The notes: generated by a model from the sequence alone, not told the origin. A stretch of DNA of 64,000 bases from Rhodobacteraceae bacterium UBA6197 (GCA_002422085.1 DISZ01000010.1:124001-188000), one strand, 5' to 3'. Positions 8,407-19,249 are shown, counted from the stretch's first letter. Program-made: numbers and translations.

Positions 8407-9717
8407 ATGAACATGATGGCGCAAAACGTGCTGGCACCGGTGCCACCGAAAACGCTGGCCGAGGTGGGTATCTCGGTGGTGATGCTGCGCGATATCCTGC
8501 TGAAAACGATGTTTCGCACCAATATGGACACGGCCTCGGGTCTGGCGCGGCTGCTGACACTGCCTTTGCCGCTGACGCAAGAGCTGATCGATCTGGCGCG
8601 CACTCAGCGCCTGCTGGAGGCAACGGGCACGCTGCACGCCAATTCGGGCGGCGAAATGGGCTATCAACTGGCCGATGCGGGCAAGGCCCGCGCCTTGGAC
8701 GCGCTGTCGCAATCGGAATATTATGGCGCGATCCCGGTGCCGCTGGATGCCTACCGGGACCAGATCAAGCGCCAGTCGATCCGCAACATCCAATTGACCC
8801 GCGATCAGCTGACCGCCGCGATGGGCCATCTGGTGCTGCCCCCGGCGCTTCTGGACAATTTGGGGCCGGCGGTGTCTTCGGGCCGGTCGATCCTGATGTA
8901 TGGCCCGCCGGGCAACGGTAAATCCTCGATCTCGAACGGTATCCGTGACGCGCTGGGCGACAAGATCTACATCCCCCGCGCGGTCGAATACGCAGGCCAG
9001 ATCATTACCGTCTATGACCCGATCGTGCATTCGGCTGCAACCGAATCCGTGGACGACCCGACCAGCCTGCGCAAGACCGGCAACCGTTTTGACAACCGCT
9101 ATGTCTATTGCGAAAGACCCACGGTGATTACCGGGGGTGAACTGTCGCTGGACATGCTGGATCTGACCTACAACCCCACCGCGCGCACCTATACGGCGCC
9201 GTTGCAGATGAAATCCTCGGGGGGGGTCTTTATCGTCGACGACCTTGGCCGTCAGTCCGAACCGCCGCAAAAACTGGTCAACCGCTGGATCGTGCCGCTT
9301 GAGGAAAGCCGCGACATCCTTGCCCTGCAATCGGGCGAGAAATTCGAAGTGCCCTTCGACACGCTGGTGATTTTCTCGACCAACTTCCACCCGAACGAGA
9401 TCTTCGACAAAGCCGCGCTGCGCCGGATCTTTTTCAAGATCAAGATCGACGGGCCAAGCCAGCAGGACTTTCTCAAGATCTTTCAACTTGTGGCGCGCAA
9501 GAGAAAAATGCCCCTTACCGAGGCCGCACTGGTGCATCTGCTGAAGGTGAAATACCCGACGATTGACAATGTCTATGCCAACTATCAGCCGATCTTCCTG
9601 ATCGACCAGATGATCGCCATCTGCGATTTCGAGGGCATCCCCTATCAGATGACCCCCGATCTGATCGACCGCGCCTGGGCCAATATGTTCGTCGCGGAAG
9701 GGGCGATCGAGCACTGA
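8407..9717 (+). CDS. AAA+ ATPase with N-terminal winged-helix-like region
   Basis: A 436-residue ATPase. Walker A is 'GPPGNGKSS' (166-174), Walker B 'VFIVDD' (274-279; Asp-Asp instead of Asp-Glu), sensor 1 'FSTN' (323-326) and probable arginine fingers at 339-340. The first 100 residues resemble a winged helix ('LTLPLPLTQELIDLARTQRL'). Between Walker A and B is an insert with 'YDPIVHSA'. The ATG at 8407 follows CAAGGAACAG; an extension to 8128 would run across the opposite gene's start and has no family support. Related proteins are widespread single-gene ATPases of unknown role in Proteobacteria. The gene stands alone, so context does not reveal a partner. Confidence 0.8.
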   Translation: MNMMAQNVLAPVPPKTLAEVGISVVMLRDILLKTMFRTNMDTASGLARLLTLPLPLTQELIDLARTQRLLEATGTLHANSGGEMGYQLADAGKARALDALSQSEYYGAIPVPLDAYRDQIKRQSIRNIQLTRDQLTAAMGHLVLPPALLDNLGPAVSSGRSILMYGPPGNGKSSISNGIRDALGDKIYIPRAVEYAGQIITVYDPIVHSAATESVDDPTSLRKTGNRFDNRYVYCERPTVITGGELSLDMLDLTYNPTARTYTAPLQMKSSGGVFIVDDLGRQSEPPQKLVNRWIVPLEESRDILALQSGEKFEVPFDTLVIFSTNFHPNEIFDKAALRRIFFKIKIDGPSQQDFLKIFQLVARKRKMPLTEAALVHLLKVKYPTIDNVYANYQPIFLIDQMIAICDFEGIPYQMTPDLIDRAWANMFVAEGAIEH

Positions 9718-10163
9718 CCCCTTGACGGTTTCGCGTCGGCCAGGGTTCGGCTGAGTATTTGGACCAAAAAGAAGCTGGCCGGGTTTTCCTGGGCCAGAGA
9801 CGTCGGCGGTGGTCGCGGCGTCCTGGCCGTCGGGAAATGACCGCAGCAAACTGTGTCAGCCCGTCTGATCGGGGGGGGGCGATCGCCCCCGCGCCTTTGC
9901 ACCTCAGGCAAGATGCTTCTGGCGACCGGACCCTCGTCAACCTTGATCAGGATGACCTTGCCGCCCCGGCGCGCGGATGATTGAGTAGCAGTCACCACAA
10001 CCCGGTGCGGGCGCTGCCCTTGCTGATTGTCGATAGAACCCGGAACAGTCGGTTGCGGCGCCGTTCTTTGATAATGGGGTCTTTTGCCTCTTCAATGGCG
10101 TAGACACGAAGTATCCAAGCAGACACAGGCGCTGGCCGACGGATCTTTACTGAAGGAGAAACC
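9718..10163. other. 446-bp intergenic region with one dispersed repeat and one palindrome
   Basis: No convincing gene is present. The region holds a copy of the dispersed element (9753-9774), a perfect 16-bp palindrome at 9875-9890 (GGGGGCGATCGCCCCC), and an A+T-richer stretch before the thioesterase gene that could carry its promoter. No further structure is evident. Confidence 0.7.
9753..9774 (+). repeat. Dispersed Rhodobacterales element, GAGTATTT class, single copy
   Basis: The core begins GAGTATTTGGACC and ends CAAAAAGAAG, 36 bp after the AAA+ ATPase stop and in the same orientation. It is identical over 22 bp to the copy at 48913-48934 and related to the others listed in this annotation. 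Confidence 0.8.
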
Positions 10164-10595
10164 ATGCCATCGGACCATTTTGCGCAGATCCGTGCCAGTT
10201 TCGCCCGGCAAGGCATGATGCAGACCTTTGAGGCGCAATTGACGGCGCTGGGGCCTGGCCATTGCGAAATCACCGCTCCGATACTGCCTTTGGCGTGCCA
10301 GCAGCACGGTGCGGGCCACGCCGCACTTGGTTTTGCACTGGGAGACACCGCAGCGGGCTATGCCGCGCTGACGCTGATGGCGCCGGGACGCGAGGTGATG
10401 ACCGCCGAGATCAAGATCAACCTTCTGGCGCCCGCCGTCGGCACCCGGTTGATCGCGCGCGGGCGTGTGGTCAAATCTGGTCGGCGCCTGTCCGTCGTCA
10501 CGGCGGAAGTCGAGGCGGAGGCCGCGGAAGGCAGCCGCCGTCTGATCGCGGTAATGCAAGGCACCATGGTCCCCGTGGACCCCGTTCCCGATTGA
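10164..10595 (+). CDS. PaaI-family hotdog thioesterase
   Basis: A 143-residue single hotdog-fold protein. The central helix and loop 'QQHGAGHAALGFALGDTAAG' matches the PaaI subfamily signature (HGG-x(n)-DTA-G-A), with the Asp-Thr-Ala-Ala-Gly motif intact at about residues 60-64. PaaI-type enzymes hydrolyse acyl-CoA thioesters, often aromatic or medium-chain. The second Gly of HGG is replaced by Ala, which is tolerated in the family. The ATG is preceded by GAAGGAGAAACC, an excellent ribosome-binding site. It is followed by a codirectional SRPBCC gene 59 bp later. The substrate is unknown. Confidence 0.85.
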   Translation: MPSDHFAQIRASFARQGMMQTFEAQLTALGPGHCEITAPILPLACQQHGAGHAALGFALGDTAAGYAALTLMAPGREVMTAEIKINLLAPAVGTRLIARGRVVKSGRRLSVVTAEVEAEAAEGSRRLIAVMQGTMVPVDPVPD

Positions 10596-10654
10596 TTTTT
10601 TTACCCTCTCGCTGCATGCTTGGGCCCGATGCGACCCCTTGGAGAGGACAGACC

Positions 10655-11128
10655 ATGACCCGGCTGACCCTTGAGCGCATAACGCCCACCGTGGCCACCA
10701 TCACCCGCCGCTTTGCCGCCCCGCCCGAACGATTGTTCGAGGCGCATGTCACCCCCTCGCTGGCGCAAGCGTGGCTTTTGGGGCCCGAGGGCTGGGTGAT
10801 GCCGCTCTGCCAATCGGACGCGCGCCCCGGCGGTTTGATCCACTATCTGTGGCAAAACCCCGAAACGGGCGAGGAATTTTCGCTGACCGGCGAGTATCTG
10901 GTGATCGATCGCCCCTATCGGATCATCCATATCGAGCGGATGCACCTGCCCGACCCGACACCCGACAACCGCATCGAGACCCATTTCGCTCCCGACAACG
11001 GCGGCACGTTGATGGTGATGACGATGACCCTGCCCAACGCCGACGCGCTCGAGGCGGTTCTGGCAACCGGGGCGACCGAGGGGATGGAGATCTCTTACCA
11101 GCGGCTGGAGACGCTGCTGAGCGACTGA
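10655..11128 (+). CDS. SRPBCC / AHSA1-type START-like domain protein
   Basis: A 157-residue protein with the AHSA1/activator-of-Hsp90-like START fold: 'RRFAAPPERLFEAHVTP' is the opening strand-helix, 'AWLLGPEGWVM' the family tryptophan region, and the C-terminal amphipathic helix 'GMEISYQRLETLL' closes the cavity. Such small proteins bind hydrophobic ligands; the role here is unknown. The start ATG at 10655 is chosen for the GGAGAGGACAGACC upstream; the frame stays open further upstream but overlaps the thioesterase gene. It is probably co-transcribed with that gene. Confidence 0.82.
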   Translation: MTRLTLERITPTVATITRRFAAPPERLFEAHVTPSLAQAWLLGPEGWVMPLCQSDARPGGLIHYLWQNPETGEEFSLTGEYLVIDRPYRIIHIERMHLPDPTPDNRIETHFAPDNGGTLMVMTMTLPNADALEAVLATGATEGMEISYQRLETLLSD

Positions 11129-11259
11129 CACCACGGGGCGCGACACGGGCAAGCCAGCCCCACTGTCCTGCGGATGTCCGACCGCCCCCCACCGGCCGCG
11201 CTGCCGGTCGGCAGGCCCATCGGGCATGCCTTCAAACAGCGGGGCCTTTGGGCATGACT

Positions 11260-12150
11260 TCAGACGGTGAGCCCTTCGGGCTCGGGCACCGCGTTGGCCC
11301 GGCAGCAGGCCGTGACCGTATTGGCCAGAAGACAAGCAATGGTCATCGGACCCACCCCGCCCGGCACCGGGGTAATCGCCCCCGCCACCGCCGAGGCCGA
11401 GGCGAACTCGACATCGCCGACCAGTTTGGCCTTGCCGTCGCGGGTGATGCGGTTGATGCCCACGTCGATCACCGTGGCGCCGGGGCGCACATAGTCGCCG
11501 GTAATCATCTCTGGGCGGCCCACAGCGGCCACCAGAATATCGGCCCCCCGGCAGACAGCGGCCAGATCCTTGGTACGCGAATGGGCGATCGTCACAGTGC
11601 AGCTGTCGCCCAGCAGCAGTTGCGCCATCGGCTTGCCGACAATGTTGCTGCGCCCGACCACCACCGCATTCAGCCCCGACAGGCTGCCCAGATGGTCGCG
11701 CAGCATCATCAGACAGCCCAAGGGCGTGCACGGGACCATGCTTTTCTGTCCAGTGCCCAAAAGCCCGACATTCGAAATATGAAACCCGTCCACATCCTTG
11801 GCCGGATCTATGGCATTGATGACCAGATCCGAATTGAGATGCCCCGGCAGTGGCAGTTGCACGAGGATACCGTTCACCGTCGGGTCGGCGTTCAACCGCG
11901 CGATCAGCGCCAATAGATCCGATTGCGTTGTTTGCGCCGGCAGCTTGTGTTCAAAGCTGGTCATTCCGACCTCAAGCGTCTGTTTGCCTTTGTTGCGTAC
12001 ATAGACCTCGGAGGCCGGGTCTTCGCCCACCAGCACCACCGCCAGCCCCGGCGTGATGCCGTGGTCGGCCTTCAGCCGCGCGACATGGGCAGCCACCTTG
12101 TCGCGCACACGCTGCGCAAACGCCTTGCCGTCGATGATCGTTGCACTCAT
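11260..12150 (-). CDS. folD: FolD, methylenetetrahydrofolate dehydrogenase/cyclohydrolase
   Basis: A 296-residue bifunctional enzyme interconverting 5,10-methylene-, methenyl- and 10-formyl-THF in the cytosol. Visible signatures: the N-terminal substrate region 'VGEDPASEVYVRNKGK' including the catalytic Lys, 'GILVQLPLPGHL', the P-C-T-P motif in 'MVPCTPLGC', the Rossmann 'VVVGRSNIVGKPMAQLL', and the C-terminal 'TPVPGGVGPMT'. The start is ATG 12150, which overlaps the stop of the chorismate mutase gene by 4 bp; the longer frame upstream is that gene's territory. With fhs immediately upstream the operon supplies 10-formyl-THF and its interconversion. Confidence 0.97.
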   Translation of the reverse strand: MSATIIDGKAFAQRVRDKVAAHVARLKADHGITPGLAVVLVGEDPASEVYVRNKGKQTLEVGMTSFEHKLPAQTTQSDLLALIARLNADPTVNGILVQLPLPGHLNSDLVINAIDPAKDVDGFHISNVGLLGTGQKSMVPCTPLGCLMMLRDHLGSLSGLNAVVVGRSNIVGKPMAQLLLGDSCTVTIAHSRTKDLAAVCRGADILVAAVGRPEMITGDYVRPGATVIDVGINRITRDGKAKLVGDVEFASASAVAGAITPVPGGVGPMTIACLLANTVTACCRANAVPEPEGLTV

Positions 12151-12452
12151 CTGTCGTCTCCCTTGCCCAAAACCCGTTCCTCGCGGTCGATCGACCATTC
12201 GATCATCTTCCGCCAGAGCGCCTCGACCAGATCGGGGTCGAGACCCTGCGCCCCGGCCGTACCGCGCACCTTGCTCACCACGTCTTCGACCCGCGCCGTG
12301 ACCCTTGCCGGCATACCCTCGGCGGGCTTCAGCTTGATCGCGCGGTCGATCAGCGCGGCTCGCTTTGCCAGCAGCGCCACGATCTGCGCGTCCAGCGCAT
12401 CGATCCGGCCACGCAATTCGGCCATGCTGGTGATAGTGTCGGGCGATGACAT
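12147..12452 (-). CDS. Chorismate mutase, AroQ class
   Basis: A 101-residue all-helical protein. The first helix carries the AroQ pattern 'LRGRIDALDAQIVALLAKR' with its essential Arg, followed by 'VEALWRKMIEWSIDREE', the third helix. This family converts chorismate to prephenate, or acts as isochorismate pyruvate lyase in siderophore/salicylate pathways; length and lack of a fused domain fit the monofunctional AroQ/PchB-like class. AAGGGGGCAGCC precedes the ATG. It lies between fhs and folD on the same strand and overlaps folD by 4 bp; no aromatic-amino-acid gene is nearby, so the link to one-carbon genes is positional. Confidence 0.85.
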   Translation of the reverse strand: MSSPDTITSMAELRGRIDALDAQIVALLAKRAALIDRAIKLKPAEGMPARVTARVEDVVSKVRGTAGAQGLDPDLVEALWRKMIEWSIDREERVLGKGDDR

Positions 12453-12538
12453 GGCTGCCCCCTTCCGAAAACAAGTGACATGCGAATTTGCGCCCGTCCT
12501 ATCGCAGTGTTTGGGGACAGGCTCAAGCCCGGCCGGTG

Positions 12539-14206
12539 TCAGAACAGGCCGACGACCTCGCCCGCTTCATTCAATCCGATCGCCTCGGCACTGGGCGCAC
12601 GCGGCAGGCCCGGCATGGTCATGATCTCGCCGCAGATCACCACGATGAACCCGGCCCCCGCTGAAAGCCGCACCTCGCGGATCGGCAGCGTATGCCCCGA
12701 GGGCGCGCCGCGGAGCGCGGGGTCGGTGCTGAACGAATACTGGGTCTTGGCCATACAGACCGGAAGATGGCCGTAGCCCGCCACTTCCCAGGTGCGTAGC
12801 TGATCGCGGATCGACTTGTCGGCGATGACGTCGCCGGCGTGATAGATCCGCCGCGCGACGGTATCGATCTTGTCGAACAGCCCCATGTCATCGGGGTAAA
12901 GCGGCGCAAAATGGCCCTTGCCACCTTCCGCCAGCGTCACCACCTTTTGCGCCAGTTCCTCGGCCCCGGCCCCGCCCTTGGCCCAGTGCTGGCACAAGAT
13001 CGCTTCGGCGCCTTGCTTGGCGACATAGTCCTTGATGGCGGCGATCTCGGCTTCGGTATCGGTGGTGAAATGGTTGATCGCCACGACAACCGGAACGCCA
13101 AAGCCCTTGGTGTTGGCAATGTGGCGGCCCAGGTTGGGACAGCCCTTGACAACGGCGGCCACGTTTTCCACCCCAAGGTCGGCCTTGGCCACGCCGCCGT
13201 TCATCTTCATCGCGCGCACTGTGGCCACGATCACCGCCGCCGCAGGCGTCAACCCTGCCTTGCGGCATTTGATGTCAAAGAACTTCTCGGCCCCGAGATC
13301 CGCCCCGAAACCGGCTTCGGTCACCACATATTCGGACAGTTTCAACGCCGTCGAGGTGGCCATGACCGAGTTGCAGCCATGCGCGATATTGGCAAACGGG
13401 CCGCCATGCACGAAGGCCGGGGTGTTTTCCAACGTCTGCACGAGGTTCGGCTGCATCGCCTCTTTCAGCAGCACGGTCATCGCGCCATCGGCCTTGAGGT
13501 CGCGGCAATGGATCGGCGTCTTGTCGCGCCGATAGGCCACCACGATATCACCAAGACGTTGTTGCAGGTCTTTCAGGTCCTTTGCCAGGCACAGGATCGC
13601 CATCACCTCCGAGGCCACGGTAATGTCAAACCCGGTTTGGCGCGGAAAGCCGTTCGAGACGCCGCCAAGGCTGACCACCATGTCGCGCAGGGCGCGGTCG
13701 TTCATGTCCATGACCCGGCGCCAGACCACGCGGCGTTCATCGATCGCAAGACTGTTGCCCCAGTAGATATGGTTGTCGATCATCGCCGACAGCAGGTTGT
13801 GGGCGCTGGTAATGGCGTGAAAATCACCGGTGAAATGCAGGTTCATTTCTTCCATCGGCACGATCTGGGCATAGCCGCCCCCCGCCGCACCGCCCTTCAT
13901 CCCGAAGTTCGGGCCAAGGCTGGCCTCGCGGATGCAGATCGCGGCGCGCTTGCCGATCCGCGCCAACGCATCACCCAGACCGACGGTGGTGGTGGTCTTG
14001 CCCTCGCCTGCGGGGGTCGGGTTGATCGCGGTGACAAGGATCAGCTTGCCCTCGGGGCGGGCCCCCAAGCCGACGATGAATTCGCGGTCGATCTTGGCCT
14101 TGTCGCGCCCATAGGGGATCAGAGCCTCTTCGGGGATCCCCAGCTTTGCGGCAATCTCTGGCATCGGGCGTTTGGTTGCGGCGCGGGCAATCTCGATATC
14201 GCTCAT
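12539..14206 (-). CDS. fhs: Formate-tetrahydrofolate ligase
   Basis: A 555-residue ATP-dependent ligase making 10-formyl-THF from formate and THF. Family motifs are visible: the ATP-binding loop 'TAINPTPAGEGKTTTTVGLG', 'LGPNFGMKGGAAGGGY', 'MNLHFTGDFHAIT', and 'GFGADLGAEKFFDIKC'. The ATG at 14206 gives the normal family length; codons further upstream are not supported. The next genes in the same direction are chorismate mutase and folD, so fhs and folD together give entry and interconversion of C1 units. A long open frame on the opposite strand is an artefact of high G+C. Confidence 0.97.
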   Translation of the reverse strand: MSDIEIARAATKRPMPEIAAKLGIPEEALIPYGRDKAKIDREFIVGLGARPEGKLILVTAINPTPAGEGKTTTTVGLGDALARIGKRAAICIREASLGPNFGMKGGAAGGGYAQIVPMEEMNLHFTGDFHAITSAHNLLSAMIDNHIYWGNSLAIDERRVVWRRVMDMNDRALRDMVVSLGGVSNGFPRQTGFDITVASEVMAILCLAKDLKDLQQRLGDIVVAYRRDKTPIHCRDLKADGAMTVLLKEAMQPNLVQTLENTPAFVHGGPFANIAHGCNSVMATSTALKLSEYVVTEAGFGADLGAEKFFDIKCRKAGLTPAAAVIVATVRAMKMNGGVAKADLGVENVAAVVKGCPNLGRHIANTKGFGVPVVVAINHFTTDTEAEIAAIKDYVAKQGAEAILCQHWAKGGAGAEELAQKVVTLAEGGKGHFAPLYPDDMGLFDKIDTVARRIYHAGDVIADKSIRDQLRTWEVAGYGHLPVCMAKTQYSFSTDPALRGAPSGHTLPIREVRLSAGAGFIVVICGEIMTMPGLPRAPSAEAIGLNEAGEVVGLF

Positions 14207-14368
14207 CACACTCAAGGTAGTCCCTCCCAAGGCTTTTGCTTGAATTGTGAGCAGACTAGCGCCTTTAGCGCCCTTCCGCTGCACATTTGCGACCGCTGGC
14301 ACGTCGGATTCGCCGCATAATTGTCAGGCAAGCGGGTCAGGGGGGCAACCCACGCCCGATCCCGGCGC

Positions 14369-14399
14369 ACGGTCGGCACTGCGCCAGTCAGCCGACCGT
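14369..14399. terminator. Stem-loop at the 3' end of the tam-like gene
   Basis: ACGGTCGGC (14369-14377) and GCCGACCGT (14391-14399) form a perfect 9-bp stem with a 13-nt loop, spanning the stop codon of the methyltransferase gene. No T-run follows on the minus strand, so an intrinsic terminator is uncertain; it may instead protect the transcript's 3' end. Confidence 0.4.
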
Positions 14400-15167
14400 C
14401 AAGGTAAAGAACAGGCGACGAAACGGGAACAGCACCGCGCCGTCCGGTTCGGCGGGATAGGCTGAGGCCAGAGCTGCGTCGTATCGGGCGACGAACTCGA
14501 TCACCTCGGCCTCGGTCAACTTTTCAAGATAGGGGCGCATCGCGGTGCCTTCGGTAAAGCGGCGCACGGGATGGCCCTCGGGGCTGGGCTCAAGTCGTTG
14601 AACATAATCGGTTTCCCAGACATCGACCCGACCTAGAGGCGCCAGCATCCGATAGTAGTCGACCATGCTGGCGACCGCTGGCTGCCAGCCGGTGAAATCA
14701 AACCGATCGGGAAACATCTCGCCGGCGAAATCGCGCAAGAAGCGGTGCGACGGCGCGCCCTGCTGACGCGGCATCTGCACTGCCAGCGTGCCACTCGGCG
14801 CAAGAAACCCCGCCAGCCGTGGCAGCAACGCGCCATGTTGGGGCAGCCAATGCAGCATGGCGTTGGAAAAGATCAGCGCGGGCGGTTTGGCTGGTTCCCA
14901 GCCGGCGACATCGGCCGCCAGACAGCGCTTGTAGGCGCCGGTCGCCGCCGCCTCGGCCAGCATCGCAGGCGAAGCATCAACCCCGATCAGGCGATGCCCG
15001 GCGAACCGTTTGGCCAGCGCCTTGCCAACCGCACCATTGCCGCAGCCGAGGTCGATCACGTCACCCTCTGGCAGTGCCGCAACGCGGGTCAACAGATCCA
15101 GTGCCGGGCGCAGGCGCAAGCCCCGAAACCGGGAATAGGTCGCGGGGCTCCAATCGCTTTGGGTCAT
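14388..15167 (-). CDS. tam: Trans-aconitate-2-methyltransferase-like SAM methyltransferase
   Basis: A 259-residue class I methyltransferase. Motif I is 'VIDLGCGNGAVG', motif II acidic 'LIGVDASPAML', and 'PALIFSNAMLHWLPQ' with 'GTLAVQMPRQQGAPSH' is characteristic of the Tam subfamily, which methylates trans-aconitate to relieve inhibition of aconitase; specificity is inferred from these motifs. The ATG at 15167 lies 7 bp after the ftsH stop and follows GAGGCAGGC, so it is the last gene of the large minus-strand block; the longer upstream frame overlaps ftsH. Confidence 0.85.
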   Translation of the reverse strand: MTQSDWSPATYSRFRGLRLRPALDLLTRVAALPEGDVIDLGCGNGAVGKALAKRFAGHRLIGVDASPAMLAEAAATGAYKRCLAADVAGWEPAKPPALIFSNAMLHWLPQHGALLPRLAGFLAPSGTLAVQMPRQQGAPSHRFLRDFAGEMFPDRFDFTGWQPAVASMVDYYRMLAPLGRVDVWETDYVQRLEPSPEGHPVRRFTEGTAMRPYLEKLTEAEVIEFVARYDAALASAYPAEPDGAVLFPFRRLFFTLTVG

Positions 15168-15174
15168 GCCTGCC

Positions 15175-17073
<1,899 letters not shown>

Positions 17074-17079
17074 GGGAAA

Positions 17080-17084
17080 CCTCC
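17080..17084 (-). promoter_or_regulatory. Shine-Dalgarno site that fixes the ftsH TTG start
   Basis: On the minus strand GGAGG is followed after 6 bases (TTTCCC) by TTG. No comparable site precedes the GTG at 17118. This supports a TTG start for ftsH. Confidence 0.7.
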
Positions 17085-17152
17085 AATAATCTTGTGGCGC
17101 CACGACAGAGTCAGGCACCTCTCATATGAAAATAGGCATTCAGAGCGCAGGT

Positions 17153-18424
17153 TCAATGCGATAAAAGCGCTGAAAAGAAATCATCTGCACCTGCGCCCGA
17201 TCCAAAGCCGAGTTCCGCCGACCATCCCAGCGCCATTCCGGCAAGCGGCGCGGCCACCAATTCGTGCCCGCGCCAGACCGCCGGGTCGGCGGCAAGCGCC
17301 GCGCGCGGGCGCGGCTGATCGCGCCAATCCTTGCAAAGGCGTAAACCGTCTTCACCCAACGCCCTGATTTCCAGTCCTTTTTCATCAGGCCCCGTCAAAC
17401 GCCAGCGGCCGTCCCATAGCGCGCCTGGGGTGGCGACGCGGCAATTGGCCACTGCGGCAGCCTCGCGGCACACGCGAAAGGCGGGGCCTTCGGGCAGCAC
17501 AAGGCAGCCATGCAGGGTGCCCGCAGATCCGGCAAGGGCAGCGCGGGTCAATTCGGCCATTCCGGCGGCGCGCGGGCCATAATCGGCGCGCGCCACCCAG
17601 CGCAGCGCCTGCGCCATCAGACGGCGGCGCAATTCGGCGGGCTGGGCGGCAAGGCGGGCGCGGTCAAAGACCACATCGCCGGCCTCGATCCGCAGCACTT
17701 CTTGCGCGGCGCGCAGCGTGGCATGCGCCACGACCTCGCGCACCTCGCGCAGATGCGTGGTCACTGCGGCAATGCCCTCGGCGCTGATCCCGAGTGGTCC
17801 AAGCGCCGACAGCACGGCGCGGGCGCGAACCCGGTCATAGCTTGGGTCTTCGTTGCTGGGGTCTTCGGCCCATGTCGCGCCGATCGAGACCAGATAGGCG
17901 CGCAGATCGGCCCGGCGCGCGGCCAGAAGAGGGCGCAGCCACAGCATCCCCCAGGCGTGGCGCTCGGGCGCCATCGCCGAAAGCCCGTCGATCCCGGCGC
18001 CGCGCGCCAGCCGCATCACAAAGGTCTCGGCCTGGTCGTCGGCGGTATGGCCCAGCGCCACCGCGTCAAGGGCGCGGGCGCGTGCCCAATCGGACATCAG
18101 CCCATAGCGGGCGCGGCGCGCGGCGTCGGGCAGATTGCCGCGCCCGTCCCACCCCTGCCAGTGCAACGTGTCATGCGGCACGCCAAGCCGGGCGCAAAGC
18201 CGCGCCACCCCGGCGGCCTCGTCCGCCGCCTCGGGGCGCAGCCGGTGATCGACGGTGACGACATGCAGTGTCGGGCGGTCGGCCCACGCCGCAAGCAGAT
18301 GCAGCAGCGCGACCGAATCTCCGCCGCCTGAAACGGCAACGCCCAGCCGGGCGAACCGGCCGGGCGGGGCAGAGGCGCGGATCTGCGCACTCAGATCTTC
18401 AAGCGGCGTCCCGTCGCCGGTCAC
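17153..18424 (-). CDS. tilS: TilS, tRNA(Ile)-lysidine synthetase
   Basis: A 423-residue protein of the PP-loop ATP pyrophosphatase family. The P-loop 'AVSGGGDSVALLHLL' (SGGGDS at 32-37) and the downstream 'VALGHTADDQAETFVMRLAR' are diagnostic; 'WAEDPSNEDPSYDRVRAR' is the TilS-specific region. It converts C34 of tRNA-Ile(CAU) to lysidine so that it decodes AUA. The start overlaps the cpoB stop by 4 bp. The C-terminal region is long and variable, as in other alphaproteobacteria. Position between cpoB and ftsH matches the conserved order of the order Rhodobacterales. Confidence 0.95.
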   Translation of the reverse strand: MTGDGTPLEDLSAQIRASAPPGRFARLGVAVSGGGDSVALLHLLAAWADRPTLHVVTVDHRLRPEAADEAAGVARLCARLGVPHDTLHWQGWDGRGNLPDAARRARYGLMSDWARARALDAVALGHTADDQAETFVMRLARGAGIDGLSAMAPERHAWGMLWLRPLLAARRADLRAYLVSIGATWAEDPSNEDPSYDRVRARAVLSALGPLGISAEGIAAVTTHLREVREVVAHATLRAAQEVLRIEAGDVVFDRARLAAQPAELRRRLMAQALRWVARADYGPRAAGMAELTRAALAGSAGTLHGCLVLPEGPAFRVCREAAAVANCRVATPGALWDGRWRLTGPDEKGLEIRALGEDGLRLCKDWRDQPRPRAALAADPAVWRGHELVAAPLAGMALGWSAELGFGSGAGADDFFSALLSH

Positions 18425-19242
18425 GGACAGCCAAGCGCACGCATCGCAGCCCCCGCCTCGGACATCGCCGGGGCTTGCGGAAAGCGCACGCCCACCTCGG
18501 CCAGCGTGGCACAGGCTTCGACCTGTTGCCCCAAGGCGCCCAGCGATTTCCCGAGGTTCAGCAGGTTGTCGGGCGCGCGCGGACCGTTCGGCGCGGCCGA
18601 AAACGCATCCAGAAAGGCCCGTGCCGCCTTGGCTTCTTCGCCGCCCTGACGCAGGGCATCGGCGCGCAGATACATCGCCTCGTCGCTTAGCGCACCGCCC
18701 GGATAGGTTTCGGCATAGGCCGCAAAGAGGTCAGCGGCGCCGCGAAAGTCACCTTGCCCGAGCACCTCCTTGGCCCGGTCAAAGTCTGCCTGCTCGTTCA
18801 TCGCCATGGCGCCACCGCCGGCCTGCGGCGCGCTGTCCGACCCGAGGACGGGCGCCGTAGAGGGCGCCGCCCCCCCCAAAGGTGCGGCATTGCCGATCGC
18901 CGAGATATCGCACCCCGGCTCCAGTTCGCACAGACGAAACTCGAGGTCACCCACCCGGTTGGTGCCGTCGGTCACGACGCGGTTGATCCGGTTTTCCAGA
19001 TCCTCGGCCTTCGATGTCAACCGCGCCAGCGCGGCCTCCATCGTGTTCATCCGCTCAAGTGCCGAAGCACCTCCAGCCGCCTGCAACCCCGATTGCCCCG
19101 AGGCAACAAGTTCGCTGCGCAGGCCCTGAATCTGGGCCGAAAGCTGGCCCAGCTCAGTGCGGATATCGGCCAGGGACTGGTCTTGCGCCAGCGCCGGCGA
19201 GGCCAGAACAAGGCCCAGTGCGAAAACCAACCGCCGCATCAT
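18421..19242 (-). CDS. cpoB: CpoB/YbgF, Tol-Pal-associated periplasmic TPR protein
   Basis: A 273-residue secreted protein: signal peptide 1-19 (A-L-A before Gln), a coiled-coil N-terminal region with heptads (about 22-95), then a low-complexity linker and a C-terminal TPR domain from 'FDRAKEVLGQGDFRGAADLF' on. CpoB coordinates peptidoglycan synthesis with outer-membrane constriction via TolA/PBP1B in enterobacteria. Two cysteines occur near residues 108 and 115, possibly disulphide-bonded. AAGGGG precedes the ATG, 7 bp after the pal stop; its stop overlaps tilS. Confidence 0.93.
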   Translation of the reverse strand: MMRRLVFALGLVLASPALAQDQSLADIRTELGQLSAQIQGLRSELVASGQSGLQAAGGASALERMNTMEAALARLTSKAEDLENRINRVVTDGTNRVGDLEFRLCELEPGCDISAIGNAAPLGGAAPSTAPVLGSDSAPQAGGGAMAMNEQADFDRAKEVLGQGDFRGAADLFAAYAETYPGGALSDEAMYLRADALRQGGEEAKAARAFLDAFSAAPNGPRAPDNLLNLGKSLGALGQQVEACATLAEVGVRFPQAPAMSEAGAAMRALGCP

Positions 19243-19249
19243 GTGCCCC

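Noticed and set aside
12839..14320. 493-codon open frame opposite fhs
   Set aside because: It is the high-G+C shadow of fhs; composition is His/Gln/Arg-rich and no family motif is present.
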